Assembly (NCBI GenBank): GCA_036506495.1 | Contig: DASXRQ010000159.1 | Coordinates: forward strand, 1 to 28,653 | Origin: DASXRC01 sp036506495 | GTDB taxonomy: Bacteria > Actinomycetota > Actinomycetes > Mycobacteriales > Micromonosporaceae | DNA length: 28,653 nt | Reading direction: 5' to 3' | Shown here: piece after piece, positions 20,274-28,632 of the stretch | Layout of the letters: the number at the start of each line of letters is the position of its first letter | How positions within the stretch are numbered: the first letter of the stretch is position 1 | Program-made: the position numbers and the translations under genes | The notes under the pieces: generated by a model | What the model was told of the DNA's origin: nothing | Database searches by the model: none | What the model saw: only the letters and a program-made list of their open reading frames with translations

Positions 20274-22922
20274 ATGCCCGAGGAGTTGATCAAAGACGGT
20301 GCCGAACGGATCCGCCTCGCGCAGGCCGACTCGGGCGAGGCGGCCTGGCGAGAGTGGGGTCCGTACCTGTCCGAGCGCGCTTGGGGGACCGTACGCGAGG
20401 ACTACAGCGAGCACGGCACGGCCTGGGACTACTTCCCGCACGACCACGCGCGCTCCCGCGCGTACCGGTGGAGCGAGGACGGCCTGGCGGGGCTGTCCGA
20501 CGAGCGCCAGACGTTCTGCTTCGCGCTCGCCCTGTGGAACGAGCAGGACCCGATCCTCAAGGAGCGGCTGTTCGGGCTCGGCGGACGGGAGGGCAACCAC
20601 GGCGAGGACGTGAAGGAGTACTGGTGGTACCAGGACTCCACGCCGACCCACTCGTGGATGCGCTGGCGCTACCACTACCCGCAGTCGCGGTTCCCGTACG
20701 AGGACCTCGTCGATGTCAACCGGACGCGCAGCCGCGACGAGACCGAGTTTGAGCTGTCCGACACCGGCATCTTCGACGACGACCGGTACTGGGCGGTCAC
20801 GGTCGACTACGCCAAGGCGAGCCCGACCGACGTGTGCATGTTGGTCACGGTCGCCAACCGGGGGGAGGACGACGCGCGGCTGCACGTGCTGCCAACGCTG
20901 TGGTTCCGCAACACCTGGGCGTGGGGGATACCGGGGCGCGAGGAGGTGCCCGCCATCCTCGGACGCGGCCCGCGGCTGATCGGCCGGCACCGCGTGGCGG
21001 GCCAGCTCGTCCTCGAGGGCGACGGCCAGCCGACCGCGCTGTGCTGTGACAACGAGACCAACGCGGAACGCGTCTGGGGGTTGCCGTCGCGCTCCGCGTA
21101 TCCCAAGGACGGCATCAACGACCACGTGGTGAACGGGGCCGAGACCGTCAATCCCAGCGGGGCGGGGACCAAGGCGGCGCTGCACTACGTGCTGGACGTG
21201 CCGGCGGGTGGGCAGGTGCAGATCCGGCTGCGGTTGGCATCGACCGCGCCGACGCCGGACACCGAGGATGCGCCCCCGCTCGAGCTCGGGCCCGACTTCG
21301 ATGACACCCTCGCGACGCGCCACGCCGAAGCGGACGAGTTCTACGCCTCGGTGATCCCGCCGGCGGCGACGAAGGAGGAGACCGCGGTCGCGCGGCAGGC
21401 GTTCGCGGGCCTCATGTGGGGCAAGCAGTTCTACCACTTCGACGTCGCACGGTGGCTGACCGGCGATCCCGCCTCGCCGCCGCCACCACCGGGCCGACAG
21501 CGGAACGCCGCGTGGTGGCACATGAACAGCTGCGACGTCATCTCGATGCCCGACCCCTGGGAGTATCCGTGGTACGCCGCGTGGGATCTGGCGTTCCACT
21601 GCGTCACCATCGCCCGGATCGACCCGGGCTTCGCCAAACAGCAGCTGCTGTTGTTGCTCCGCGAGTGGTACATGCACCCGAATGGGCAGATCCCGGCGTA
21701 CGAGTGGGCGTTCAGCGACGTCAACCCGCCGGTGCACGCGTGGGCGGCGCTGCGGGTGTTCGAAATCGACGGCGGCCGCGACTTCGACTTCCTCGCCCGG
21801 ATCATGCACAAGCTGCTGCTCAACTTCACCTGGTGGGTCAACCGGAAGGACGTCAACGGCAACAACGTGTTCGAGGGCGGCTTCCTCGGGCTGGACAACG
21901 TCGGCGCGTTCGACCGATCCGCCGCGTTGCCAGTGGCCGGCTCGCTGGAGCAGTCCGACGGCACCGGCTGGATGGCCATGTACGCGCTGAACATGCTGGA
22001 CATGGCGGTCAAGCTGGCCGTGCACGACCGCACGTATGAGGACATGGCGACGAAGTTCTTCGAGCACTTCGCGTACATTGCCGCCGCGGCGTACGAGCAG
22101 GAGTTGTGGGACGACCAGGACGCGTTCTTCTACGACGTGCTGCGCCTCCCCGACGGCAGCCGGGTGCCGCTGAAGGTGCTCTCGGTCGTCGGGCTGCTGC
22201 CGCTGTGCGCGACCATCACGCTCAGCTCGAGCACGCTCACCCGGCTGTCCGAGGTGGCGGCCCGGCTGCGCTGGTTCCTCGGCCACAAGCCGGAGTACGC
22301 CGACGTCATCGGCGCCCGCCGGCTGTCGGATACCGGTCAGCAACAGCGACTGCTGTCGGTGGTCGGGCCGGATCAGCTGGTCCGGATCCTGGCCCGGATG
22401 CTGGACACCGACGAATTCCTCTCGCCGTACGGGCTGCGGACGCTGTCCCGCAAGCATCTGGACGAGCCGTTCTCCGTGACGCTTGGGGACTCCGAATTCA
22501 CCGTCGGGTACGAGCCGGCCGAGTCGACCAGCGGCCTGTTCGGCGGGAACTCCAACTGGCGCGGGCCGGTCTGGATGCCCATCAACTTCCTGCTGATCGG
22601 GGCGTTGCGCGAGTTCGCACAGTTCTTCGGCGACGACCTCCTCGTGGAGTACCCGACCCGGTCCGGCAAGAAGCGCACGCTCGGCGAGGTCGCCGACGAC
22701 CTGACGCATCGGCTGGTATCGCTGTTCATCCCCGATCCGAGCGGGCGCCGGCCGATCTTCGGCGCGAACGACTTGTTGCAGAGGCACCCGGACTGGCGCG
22801 ACCTCGTGGTGTTCCCCGAGTACTTCCACGGCGACAACGGCGCCGGTCTCGGGGCATGGCACCAGACCGGGTGGACCGCCCTGGTGGCCGACCTCATCCT
22901 GACCGAACGGGCGACGGAGTAG
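20274..22922 (+). CDS. GH63-like glucosidase (MGH1-type)
   Basis: An 882-residue protein of the large bacterial group related to mannosyl-oligosaccharide glucosidase. The N-terminal beta-rich half starts with WGPYLSERAWGTVREDYSE and has FPHDHARSRAYRW. The (alpha/alpha)6 half carries YPWYAAWDLAFH near residue 431, EWAFSDVNPPVHAWA near 477, EGGFLGLDNVGAFDRS near 534, EQSDGTGWMAMY near 559 and NWRGPVWMPIN near 761. Catalytic acids are probably the Asp in the WDLAFH block and a Glu in the later block, by analogy. No signal peptide, so it acts in the cytoplasm. ATG 20274 is preferred; ATG 20262 adds four residues. It is divergent from the GH133 gene, so both may process storage glucans or trehalose-related glycosides. 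The true substrate is not known. Confidence 0.88.
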   Translation: MPEELIKDGAERIRLAQADSGEAAWREWGPYLSERAWGTVREDYSEHGTAWDYFPHDHARSRAYRWSEDGLAGLSDERQTFCFALALWNEQDPILKERLFGLGGREGNHGEDVKEYWWYQDSTPTHSWMRWRYHYPQSRFPYEDLVDVNRTRSRDETEFELSDTGIFDDDRYWAVTVDYAKASPTDVCMLVTVANRGEDDARLHVLPTLWFRNTWAWGIPGREEVPAILGRGPRLIGRHRVAGQLVLEGDGQPTALCCDNETNAERVWGLPSRSAYPKDGINDHVVNGAETVNPSGAGTKAALHYVLDVPAGGQVQIRLRLASTAPTPDTEDAPPLELGPDFDDTLATRHAEADEFYASVIPPAATKEETAVARQAFAGLMWGKQFYHFDVARWLTGDPASPPPPPGRQRNAAWWHMNSCDVISMPDPWEYPWYAAWDLAFHCVTIARIDPGFAKQQLLLLLREWYMHPNGQIPAYEWAFSDVNPPVHAWAALRVFEIDGGRDFDFLARIMHKLLLNFTWWVNRKDVNGNNVFEGGFLGLDNVGAFDRSAALPVAGSLEQSDGTGWMAMYALNMLDMAVKLAVHDRTYEDMATKFFEHFAYIAAAAYEQELWDDQDAFFYDVLRLPDGSRVPLKVLSVVGLLPLCATITLSSSTLTRLSEVAARLRWFLGHKPEYADVIGARRLSDTGQQQRLLSVVGPDQLVRILARMLDTDEFLSPYGLRTLSRKHLDEPFSVTLGDSEFTVGYEPAESTSGLFGGNSNWRGPVWMPINFLLIGALREFAQFFGDDLLVEYPTRSGKKRTLGEVADDLTHRLVSLFIPDPSGRRPIFGANDLLQRHPDWRDLVVFPEYFHGDNGAGLGAWHQTGWTALVADLILTERATE

Positions 22923-22964
22923 GCGCGCGGTAAACCGGGAGTAGCGGTCGCACGTCGGTACTGC

Positions 22965-23675
22965 ATGAATCACACCCGCGTCCCACTGCTTCTGCTCCTG
23001 CCGCTGCTCGCCGCGTCCGGCGCGTGCGCGCGGACGGCCGATCGCACGGCCGGGCCGGCCGGGCCCGTCTCGCCGGTGCCCGCGTCGCCCGCGGCCGACG
23101 CGGAACGGCCGGCCTCACCTCCGGCAGGGGTCGTCGTGGCGCCGGTCAGCTACCGCGTGACGTACGGATGGGGGGTTCCGTCGACCACGGTGCAGGTCAC
23201 CCACGACACGCCCGTACCGACGGCGCCGCCCGCCTCATCGCTGCCGTACCTGGTGTCGATCACCGCGGGGGACCACCCCGAGGGCAACCCCGCGTACGCC
23301 CGGATCTCCTTCACCTTCCGCGGCGGGTTCCCGTCGTACCGGTTCGGATACGTGCGCGAGGTGCTGAGCCAGGGCAGGGGAGACCGGGTCCCGTTGACCG
23401 GCAACGGCTTCCTGGAGGTCGTGTTCGTGGGGGCGCAGACTCACGACGACGCCGGCCGGACGACCATCCGGCGCGCTCCGGCGCCGCGGCTCGACATCGG
23501 CTCGCTGGTCAGCTACGGCTTCGGTGGGGACTACGAGGGTTACGTCAGCTACGGGCTGGGCGTGCTGGCCGCGCCGAACAGCGACCAGGTGCTGCGCATC
23601 CGCACCGGCGAGCTGGTGCGCGGGGCGGGGGCGAACGGGGAGTACGTCGTGCACGTGGACGTCGAGCGGGCGTGA
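22965..23675 (+). CDS. AMIN-like domain lipoprotein
   Basis: A 236-residue lipoprotein. The signal peptide ends in a lipobox, L-A-A-S-G-A-C with lipidated C21. A Pro/Ala/Ser-rich spacer follows to about residue 60. The folded part is an actinobacterial AMIN-like beta domain: YARISFTFRGGFPSYRFGYV, then GDRVPLTGNGFLEVVFVGAQT, SYGFGGDYEGYVSYGLGVL, and a last strand EYVVHVDVE. AMIN-like domains are thought to bind cell-wall components. The ATG at 22965 lacks an obvious Shine-Dalgarno sequence. It starts 42 bp after the GH63-like gene and could be co-transcribed, though its place outside the membrane gives no functional link. Its 3' end converges on the GbsR-type gene. Confidence 0.8.
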   Translation: MNHTRVPLLLLLPLLAASGACARTADRTAGPAGPVSPVPASPAADAERPASPPAGVVVAPVSYRVTYGWGVPSTTVQVTHDTPVPTAPPASSLPYLVSITAGDHPEGNPAYARISFTFRGGFPSYRFGYVREVLSQGRGDRVPLTGNGFLEVVFVGAQTHDDAGRTTIRRAPAPRLDIGSLVSYGFGGDYEGYVSYGLGVLAAPNSDQVLRIRTGELVRGAGANGEYVVHVDVERA

Positions 23676-23700
23676 CGCGCAACCGGCGCGGGCGTTGGGC

Positions 23701-24189
23701 CTACCGCTCGGCCTTCGTGGCCTGCCACTTCTCGAGCAGGATCGGGATCTCGTTGTAGAGGAACTCGAAGAAGTCGCGCATCTGCGCGACCCGCAGCCCG
23801 GGGCCCGTGGACACTCCGCCGAGTGCCTCCACTCCCTCGGCAGTGATCTCGGCGAAGATCTTGTAGGCCGCGCCCTTGACCATGCTGACCTCGTACCAGG
23901 CGTCGCCGGCGAGCCGATAGCGGTCGCGCCGCGAGCCCGGCACGGGCTCCTTGCGGAGCATCTGAATCTGTGTGAGGTACCGCACCGCGCCGGAGACCGC
24001 GGCCGGGCTGACGGCCAGGCGCTCGGCGATCTGTGCGGCGGTCAGCGCCTCTTCCTCGGCGCACATGATCACAAAGAGGACCCGGCCGGCCATCCGCGGG
24101 AATCCCAGACCGTCGAAGGTCATCGCGATGTGTTCGATGAACCGGCGCACGGCCTCCTCGTCGCGCTTGCCGGTGGGTGCCGCCGCCAT
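23701..24189 (-). CDS. GbsR/MarR-type transcriptional regulator
   Basis: A 162-residue winged-helix regulator. The DNA-binding helices lie at about residues 50-72 (LTAAQIAERLAVSPAAVSGA, with recognition helix SPAAVSGAVRYL), followed by a wing with RKEPVPGSRRDRYRL. Helices on both sides (FIEHIAMTFDGLGFPRMAGR and the C-terminal MRDFFEFLYNEIPILLEKW) form the dimer part. ATG 24189 has an AAGGTGAAG-like site just upstream. The gene is divergent from an ABC exporter with a palindrome between them, the usual layout of a local repressor whose ligand may be an exported drug or peptide. The ligand is not inferable. Confidence 0.9.
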   Translation of the reverse strand: MAAAPTGKRDEEAVRRFIEHIAMTFDGLGFPRMAGRVLFVIMCAEEEALTAAQIAERLAVSPAAVSGAVRYLTQIQMLRKEPVPGSRRDRYRLAGDAWYEVSMVKGAAYKIFAEITAEGVEALGGVSTGPGLRVAQMRDFFEFLYNEIPILLEKWQATKAER

Positions 24190-24216
24190 TCTTCACCTTC
24201 TCTACGTCTTCTTTAC

Positions 24217-24256
24217 GCTTCCGAAGCTTCACGACTTTGTGAAACGAGTGTAGCGT
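24217..24256 (+). promoter_or_regulatory. Divergent promoter with operator-like palindromes
   Basis: The ABC-side -10 is TAGCGT (24251-24256), ending 8 bases before GTG 24265, so that transcript is leaderless or nearly so. A weak -35 TTCACG (24228-24233) stands 17 bases upstream. It is part of the inverted repeat TTCAC-gacttt-GTGAA (24228-24243). A second palindrome GCTTC-c-GAAGC (24217-24227) abuts it. Binding of the GbsR-type protein here would block the -35 and explain repression. Confidence 0.5.
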
Positions 24257-24264
24257 ACGAAGAC

Positions 24265-25173
24265 GTGGACAACATCATCGACATCTCCGGTCTCGACAAG
24301 AGCTTCGGGCGGACCAGGGCGCTGGACGGCCTGGACCTGACCGTTCGGCCGGGCGAAGTGCACGGTTTCCTGGGTCCGAACGGCGCGGGTAAGACCACCA
24401 CGATCCGCGTCCTGCTCGGGCTTCTGCGGGCCGACGCCGGCACCGTCCGGGTGCTCGGCGGCGACCCGTGGCGCGAGGCCACCGAGCTGCACCGCCGGCT
24501 GGCGTACGTACCCGGCGACGTGACGCTCTGGCCCAACCTGTCCGGCGGTGAGGTGGTCGACCTGCTCGGCCGGCTGCGCGGGGGGTACGACAAGAAGCGC
24601 CGCGACGAGCTGCTCAAGCGGTTCGACCTCGACCCGCGCAAGAAGGGCAGGGCGTACTCCAAGGGCAATCGCCAGAAGGTCGGCCTTGTCGCGGCGCTGG
24701 CCTCCGACGTCGAGCTGCTGGTGCTCGACGAGCCCACCTCGGGACTGGACCCCTTGATGGAGGAGGTCTTCCGGGAGTGCATCGAGGAGGAACGGCAGCG
24801 CGGGCGCACCGTCCTGCTGTCCAGCCACATCCTGGCCGAGGTCGAGGCGCTGTGCGACCGGGTGAGCATCATCCGGAAGGGCCGCACGGTGGAGACCGGC
24901 ACGCTGGCCGACCTGCGGCATCTCACCCGTACGTCCATTTCGGCCGAACTCGCGACCACGCCGGTCGGGCTGGCGGAGCTGCCCGGCGTACACGATCTGC
25001 GGGTCGAGGGCCTGCGCGTGCGATGCGAGGTCGAAGCGGACGCCCTGGACACGCTGCTCAAGCACCTCGCCTCGTTCGGGGTACGCACGCTGAGCAGCCA
25101 CCCGCCGACGCTCGAGGAGCTGTTCCTGCGGCACTACCAGGACTCGCCGACGGAGCCGGTGGCGGCGCGATGA
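24265..25173 (+). CDS. ABC transporter ATP-binding protein (drug/antibiotic exporter type)
   Basis: A 302-residue ATPase. Walker A is G37-PNGAGKT44. The signature is Y131-SKGNRQKV, the SKGN variant usual in this exporter group in place of LSGGQ. Walker B is LLVLDE with D155 and E156. The switch His occurs in LLSSHILAEVEALCDRV. The last 80 residues are a DUF4162-like accessory region (LEELFLRHYQ near the end). The GTG at 24265 is supported by the leaderless promoter and by homology starting at IIDISGLDKSF; the open frame upstream crosses the regulator gene and is spurious. It overlaps the permease gene by four bases. Confidence 0.93.
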   Translation: MDNIIDISGLDKSFGRTRALDGLDLTVRPGEVHGFLGPNGAGKTTTIRVLLGLLRADAGTVRVLGGDPWREATELHRRLAYVPGDVTLWPNLSGGEVVDLLGRLRGGYDKKRRDELLKRFDLDPRKKGRAYSKGNRQKVGLVAALASDVELLVLDEPTSGLDPLMEEVFRECIEEERQRGRTVLLSSHILAEVEALCDRVSIIRKGRTVETGTLADLRHLTRTSISAELATTPVGLAELPGVHDLRVEGLRVRCEVEADALDTLLKHLASFGVRTLSSHPPTLEELFLRHYQDSPTEPVAAR

Positions 25174-26762
25174 ACGCGTTCGTCGGAACGGGCGCACTGG
25201 TCCGGCTGATCCTGCGCCGGGACCGGGTGCTGATGCCCGTCTGGATCCTCCTCCTCTCGCTCACCCCGGTGTTGCTCGCCTCGTCGATCAAGCTGGCGTA
25301 TCCGACCGCCGCGGGTCTGGCGCAGTACGCCGCGGAATCCCGGAGCAACGCGACCTTCTCCATGCTGTACGGGCAGATCACGGTGCCGACGCTGGGCGGG
25401 ATGACGTTCTGGCGGTCGGCCACCGGCATGACGTTCCTGGCCCTGATCGCACTGCTCACCGTCGTCCGGCACACGCGCACCGAGGAGGAGGCGGGCCGGC
25501 GCGAACTGGTCGGCGCGACCGTGGTCGGCCGGCAGGCCTCGCTCGCGGCGGCCTTGATCACGACCTTCGCGGCGTGCCTCGCCGTCGGCGTGCTGGTCAC
25601 CCTCGGCCTGCTGACCCAGCACGTGCCCGCGGGCGGCGCGGTGATCGCCGGCCTGGCCTGGACGGCGGCGGGCTGGATGTTCGCCACCGTGGGGGCCGTC
25701 GCCGCTCAGCTGACCGAGGGTGCGGGAGCGGCGCGTGGGCTCGCGCTGACAGTCCTCGCGGTCGCCTTCGTCCTGCGCGCGGGCGGCGACGCCAACAACA
25801 CCTGGTTGTCGTGGCTGTCGCCGCTGGGCTGGACGTACCGTGCCGACCCGTTCGGCTCACCGCGGTGGTGGGTGTTCGCGGCCGCCGCCGCCGTCGTCGC
25901 GGCGCTCGGCGGGTCGGCGATGTGGCTGTCCGGTCAGCGCGACCTCGGCGCCGGGTTCCTACCGCAGCGATCCGGGCCGGCCGACGCGGGCCGGGGCCTG
26001 CGCAGTGCAATGGGCCTGGCGTGGCGGCTGCAACGCGGTGCACTGCTTGCCTGGACGACCGCGTTCGCGGTGCTCGGGGTGATCTTCGGCGGGGTCGCCA
26101 AGACGACCGTCGACCTGTTCGTGAAGAACGAGCGGTTGGGGGATGTCTTCCAACAGCTGGGCGGCCGCGCCGGCATGAGCGACGTGTTCATCGCCGGCAT
26201 GATGAGCATCGCGGCGTTGATCGTCTCGGGGTACGCCATCTCCGCCGCCCTCAAGCTGCGCACGGAGGAGGCGAGCCTTCGCTCGGAGCCGGTGCTGGCG
26301 ACGACGACCGGACGGTTCTCGTGGCTGTCGAGCCATCTCGTGTTCGCCATCGTCGGCCCGACGGTGGCGCTGACGGTCTGCGGTCTGATCGCAGGGCTGA
26401 CGTACGGCGCGAGCGTCTCCGACATCGGGCGGGAGCTCCCGCGGGTGCTCGGCGCGGCGCTCGTCCAGTTGCCGGCCGTCTGGCTGCTCGCGGGGCTCAC
26501 CGTGGCGCTGTTCGGCCTGTTGCCGCGGCTGGCCCAGCCGCTCGGCTGGACCGCGTTGGCCGTGTGCCTCTTCCTCGGGCAGATCGGTGCGGTGCTGCGG
26601 CTCGGTCAGGCGCTGCTCGACGTCTCGCCGTTCACGCACGTGCCGAGGGTGCCGGCCGCCGACCTGTCCGCGGTCCCGCTGCTCTGGCTCGCCGGCATCG
26701 CGGCCCTGCTGACCGCGGCCGGCTTCGTCGGCTTCCGGCGGCGCGACATTCCGGTGACGTAG
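25170..26762 (+). CDS. ABC exporter permease (polyketide antibiotic transporter type)
   Basis: A 530-residue membrane protein with about twelve hydrophobic segments in two similar halves. The first helix is MPVWILLLSLTPVLLASSI. Further helices occur near MTFLALIALLTVV, AALITTFAACLAVGVLVTLG, AGLAWTAAGWMFATVGAVAA, LALTVLAVAFVLRA and in the C-terminal half. The charged loop HTRTEEEAGRRELVGATVVGR after the third helix, echoed by LRTEEASLRSEPVLATTTGR in the second half, is a family hallmark. ATG 25170 overlaps the ATPase stop (ATGA). With the ATPase it should form an exporter for a hydrophobic compound; self-resistance or lipid export are both possible. A large hairpin follows the stop. Confidence 0.9.
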   Translation: MNAFVGTGALVRLILRRDRVLMPVWILLLSLTPVLLASSIKLAYPTAAGLAQYAAESRSNATFSMLYGQITVPTLGGMTFWRSATGMTFLALIALLTVVRHTRTEEEAGRRELVGATVVGRQASLAAALITTFAACLAVGVLVTLGLLTQHVPAGGAVIAGLAWTAAGWMFATVGAVAAQLTEGAGAARGLALTVLAVAFVLRAGGDANNTWLSWLSPLGWTYRADPFGSPRWWVFAAAAAVVAALGGSAMWLSGQRDLGAGFLPQRSGPADAGRGLRSAMGLAWRLQRGALLAWTTAFAVLGVIFGGVAKTTVDLFVKNERLGDVFQQLGGRAGMSDVFIAGMMSIAALIVSGYAISAALKLRTEEASLRSEPVLATTTGRFSWLSSHLVFAIVGPTVALTVCGLIAGLTYGASVSDIGRELPRVLGAALVQLPAVWLLAGLTVALFGLLPRLAQPLGWTALAVCLFLGQIGAVLRLGQALLDVSPFTHVPRVPAADLSAVPLLWLAGIAALLTAAGFVGFRRRDIPVT

Positions 26763-26775
26763 CGCGCGCGACATG

Positions 26776-26840
26776 GCGCAACCTTGCCCAGATCGGGGTG
26801 TCGCGATCCAGTGGATCGCCCAACCTGGGCAAGGTTGCGC
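26776..26840. terminator. 16-bp perfect inverted repeat with nested hairpin
   Basis: The outer arms are 26776-26791 (gcgcaaccttgcccag) and 26825-26840, exact complements. Inside the 33-base loop is a second perfect hairpin, GCGATCC (26803-26809), loop agt, GGATCGC (26813-26819). It lies between the convergent exporter and Asp-box genes and probably stops transcription from both. The nested structure is more elaborate than a standard terminator. Confidence 0.7.
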
Positions 26841-26856
26841 GTCCGATGTGGACGGT

Positions 26857-28632
26857 TCAGCCGGTGGTCACCGAGACGACGTCCGTGTTGCCGAACGTCG
26901 CCGGGCAGGCGGAAGGCGGGTAGGGCGCCGGAAGCGTCCGGTGACCGGCCGCGAGGGACGAGGCACGGAATGCCTGGATGGCCGGGCAGACCTCGGCGTT
27001 GGACGCGTCGAGGTAGACGCCCACGCCGTACGTCCTCGTGGCCGCCGCGTACACGTAGTCACCGATGCGTTCCTGGTAGAGGTCGTGGCCGGGGTAGCTC
27101 GCCCGGATGTCACCAGTCGGCCCGACATACTCGGTGGTCCACGTGGCGTTGCCGGTGGCCGGGACGGCGGCCGTCAACAGGACGCCGTGGTACGGCCGCG
27201 GCGAGGTCATGTCGGCGCCACGCCACGGTGAGGTGACGGCCTCGTAGACAACGTACGCCCGGTCGCCGGTGGGCGAGATCGCGGGCGCGGCGTAGATCGG
27301 GCGATCGCCGGGCAGCGAGGCTGGCACCGGCGTGCTCCACGAGCCGTTTCGCAAAAACGCGACCATGGCCTTTTCGGCGTTGAACGTGCCGTCAACCCAT
27401 GAATCGACGATCGTGTTCGTCGCACCGGCGCCGGTCGGCGCTCCGTTGGCGATGTCGACGCTCGGGGCGGCGCTCAGATCGGTGCGCGCACCCGCGTAGC
27501 CGTCCATCACGCAGCGTCCGTAGATCGGGTCGATGAACGAGCACGGGTCGGTGGTCCGGAACAGCGTCTGCATCTTGCTCCACGAGGCCCCACCGTCGGT
27601 CGACGTGAACACCACGTGGAAGCTATGCGTCGGCAGCCCGACCAGGGCCGGGTTCTCAAACATCTGGGCAAATAGGTAGACGACGCCGGTGCTGGTAGTG
27701 CGGACGGTGCACCCGCTCAGGCCAAACATGATCGGGCCGTGGCCACCGGTCCCGGCCGGGGTGAGCTGCTTAGTGCGCCACGTGTCGCCGCCGTCCGGGG
27801 AGACCGCCACCTCGAGCGGCGCCGGCGCGTTGGCCTGCGGGTGTATGGAGTTGCTGCGGAACTGCGCCGCGCACATGTAGACCCGGCCGAAGAACGGCGA
27901 CGAGGCGGCGTTGTCCGCCCAGATCTGGTCCTTGTCCTCGAACGCCGTCTGGCTCGACCGCGTGTCCACGATGACCGGGGGCTTCCAGCTGCTCTTCTGC
28001 TGGACACGCGCCGGTGTCGGGTCGTCCAGCCGCGACACGGCCAGGGCCTCGAAGCCGCGGAAGGTCGGGTTCGGGAAGGCGGGCCGGAACGCGGATGTGA
28101 GGTTCCCGTAGTACACGCGTGAGCCGTTCGCCCAGGAGAATCCGTTCGGGCCCGGCTTCGGGCCGATGGCCACGGTGGGGTCGCCGTCGCTGACCAGGCC
28201 ACTCTCGTAATACCACGGCAGTGTGCCAATGGGACCGAACTCACCAGGACAGGTGGACACCGGCGGACAGTTGCGTCCGGTCCAGCCGGTGTACGTCGGC
28301 TGCGTCCAGGTGTGGCCGGAGTCGAAGGAGAAGTAGACGCCGGTCAGGCCGATGCCCGCCGCGAAGGCGTCACAGCTGCCGTTGCTGGCGACGAAGTCCG
28401 CCGGGCACACGGGCTGGTCGATGTAGTCATTTGAACCCGCCACCAGGATGTTCGGGTGGTTCGCGTCCACGGCGACCGCCGGCTCGTTCTGGTGGTTCGG
28501 CGGGGTCACGGTCGCCGGGCTTCCGACGTTGGCGATGGCCGCCGTCGCGGGCGGGTCCGCGCCGGCAGGCAGTCCCTGCACCCCGATCAATGCTGCCGCC
28601 AGCACGGGCACGAGCAGGATTCCGCGTTTCAT
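26857..28632 (-). CDS. Secreted Asp-box (BNR/sialidase-like propeller) protein
   Basis: A 591-residue exported protein. A signal peptide covers residues 1-25 (MKRGILLVPVLAAALIG then an A-x-A-type site in PAGADPP). Three Asp-boxes are visible: SFDSGHTW near residue 102, SPDGGDTW near 274 and STDGGASW near 345. This indicates a beta-propeller like those of sialidases and other glycan-binding proteins. Several Cys pairs (VCPADF, NGSCDAF, NCPPVSTC, DPCSF, GRCVMDG, VCPAIQ, ACPATF) suggest disulfides. The usual sialidase Arg triad and Tyr/Glu pair are not obvious, so enzymatic activity is unproven. ATG 28632 has GGAGG 7 bases upstream. No wall-sorting signal is seen, so it is probably released. Its upstream promoter lies partly beyond the window. 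Confidence 0.85.
   Translation of the reverse strand: MKRGILLVPVLAAALIGVQGLPAGADPPATAAIANVGSPATVTPPNHQNEPAVAVDANHPNILVAGSNDYIDQPVCPADFVASNGSCDAFAAGIGLTGVYFSFDSGHTWTQPTYTGWTGRNCPPVSTCPGEFGPIGTLPWYYESGLVSDGDPTVAIGPKPGPNGFSWANGSRVYYGNLTSAFRPAFPNPTFRGFEALAVSRLDDPTPARVQQKSSWKPPVIVDTRSSQTAFEDKDQIWADNAASSPFFGRVYMCAAQFRSNSIHPQANAPAPLEVAVSPDGGDTWRTKQLTPAGTGGHGPIMFGLSGCTVRTTSTGVVYLFAQMFENPALVGLPTHSFHVVFTSTDGGASWSKMQTLFRTTDPCSFIDPIYGRCVMDGYAGARTDLSAAPSVDIANGAPTGAGATNTIVDSWVDGTFNAEKAMVAFLRNGSWSTPVPASLPGDRPIYAAPAISPTGDRAYVVYEAVTSPWRGADMTSPRPYHGVLLTAAVPATGNATWTTEYVGPTGDIRASYPGHDLYQERIGDYVYAAATRTYGVGVYLDASNAEVCPAIQAFRASSLAAGHRTLPAPYPPSACPATFGNTDVVSVTTG

Noticed and set aside
20190..22973. A 927-codon open frame on the minus strand antisense to the GH63-like gene
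   Set aside because: It mirrors the well-supported plus-strand gene, has low-complexity Arg/Val/Pro composition and no domain. Long antisense frames are expected at this GC content.
24655..24681. Missing ABC signature motif in the exporter ATPase
   Set aside because: SKGNRQK is the normal variant in this exporter family, so this is not a defect.
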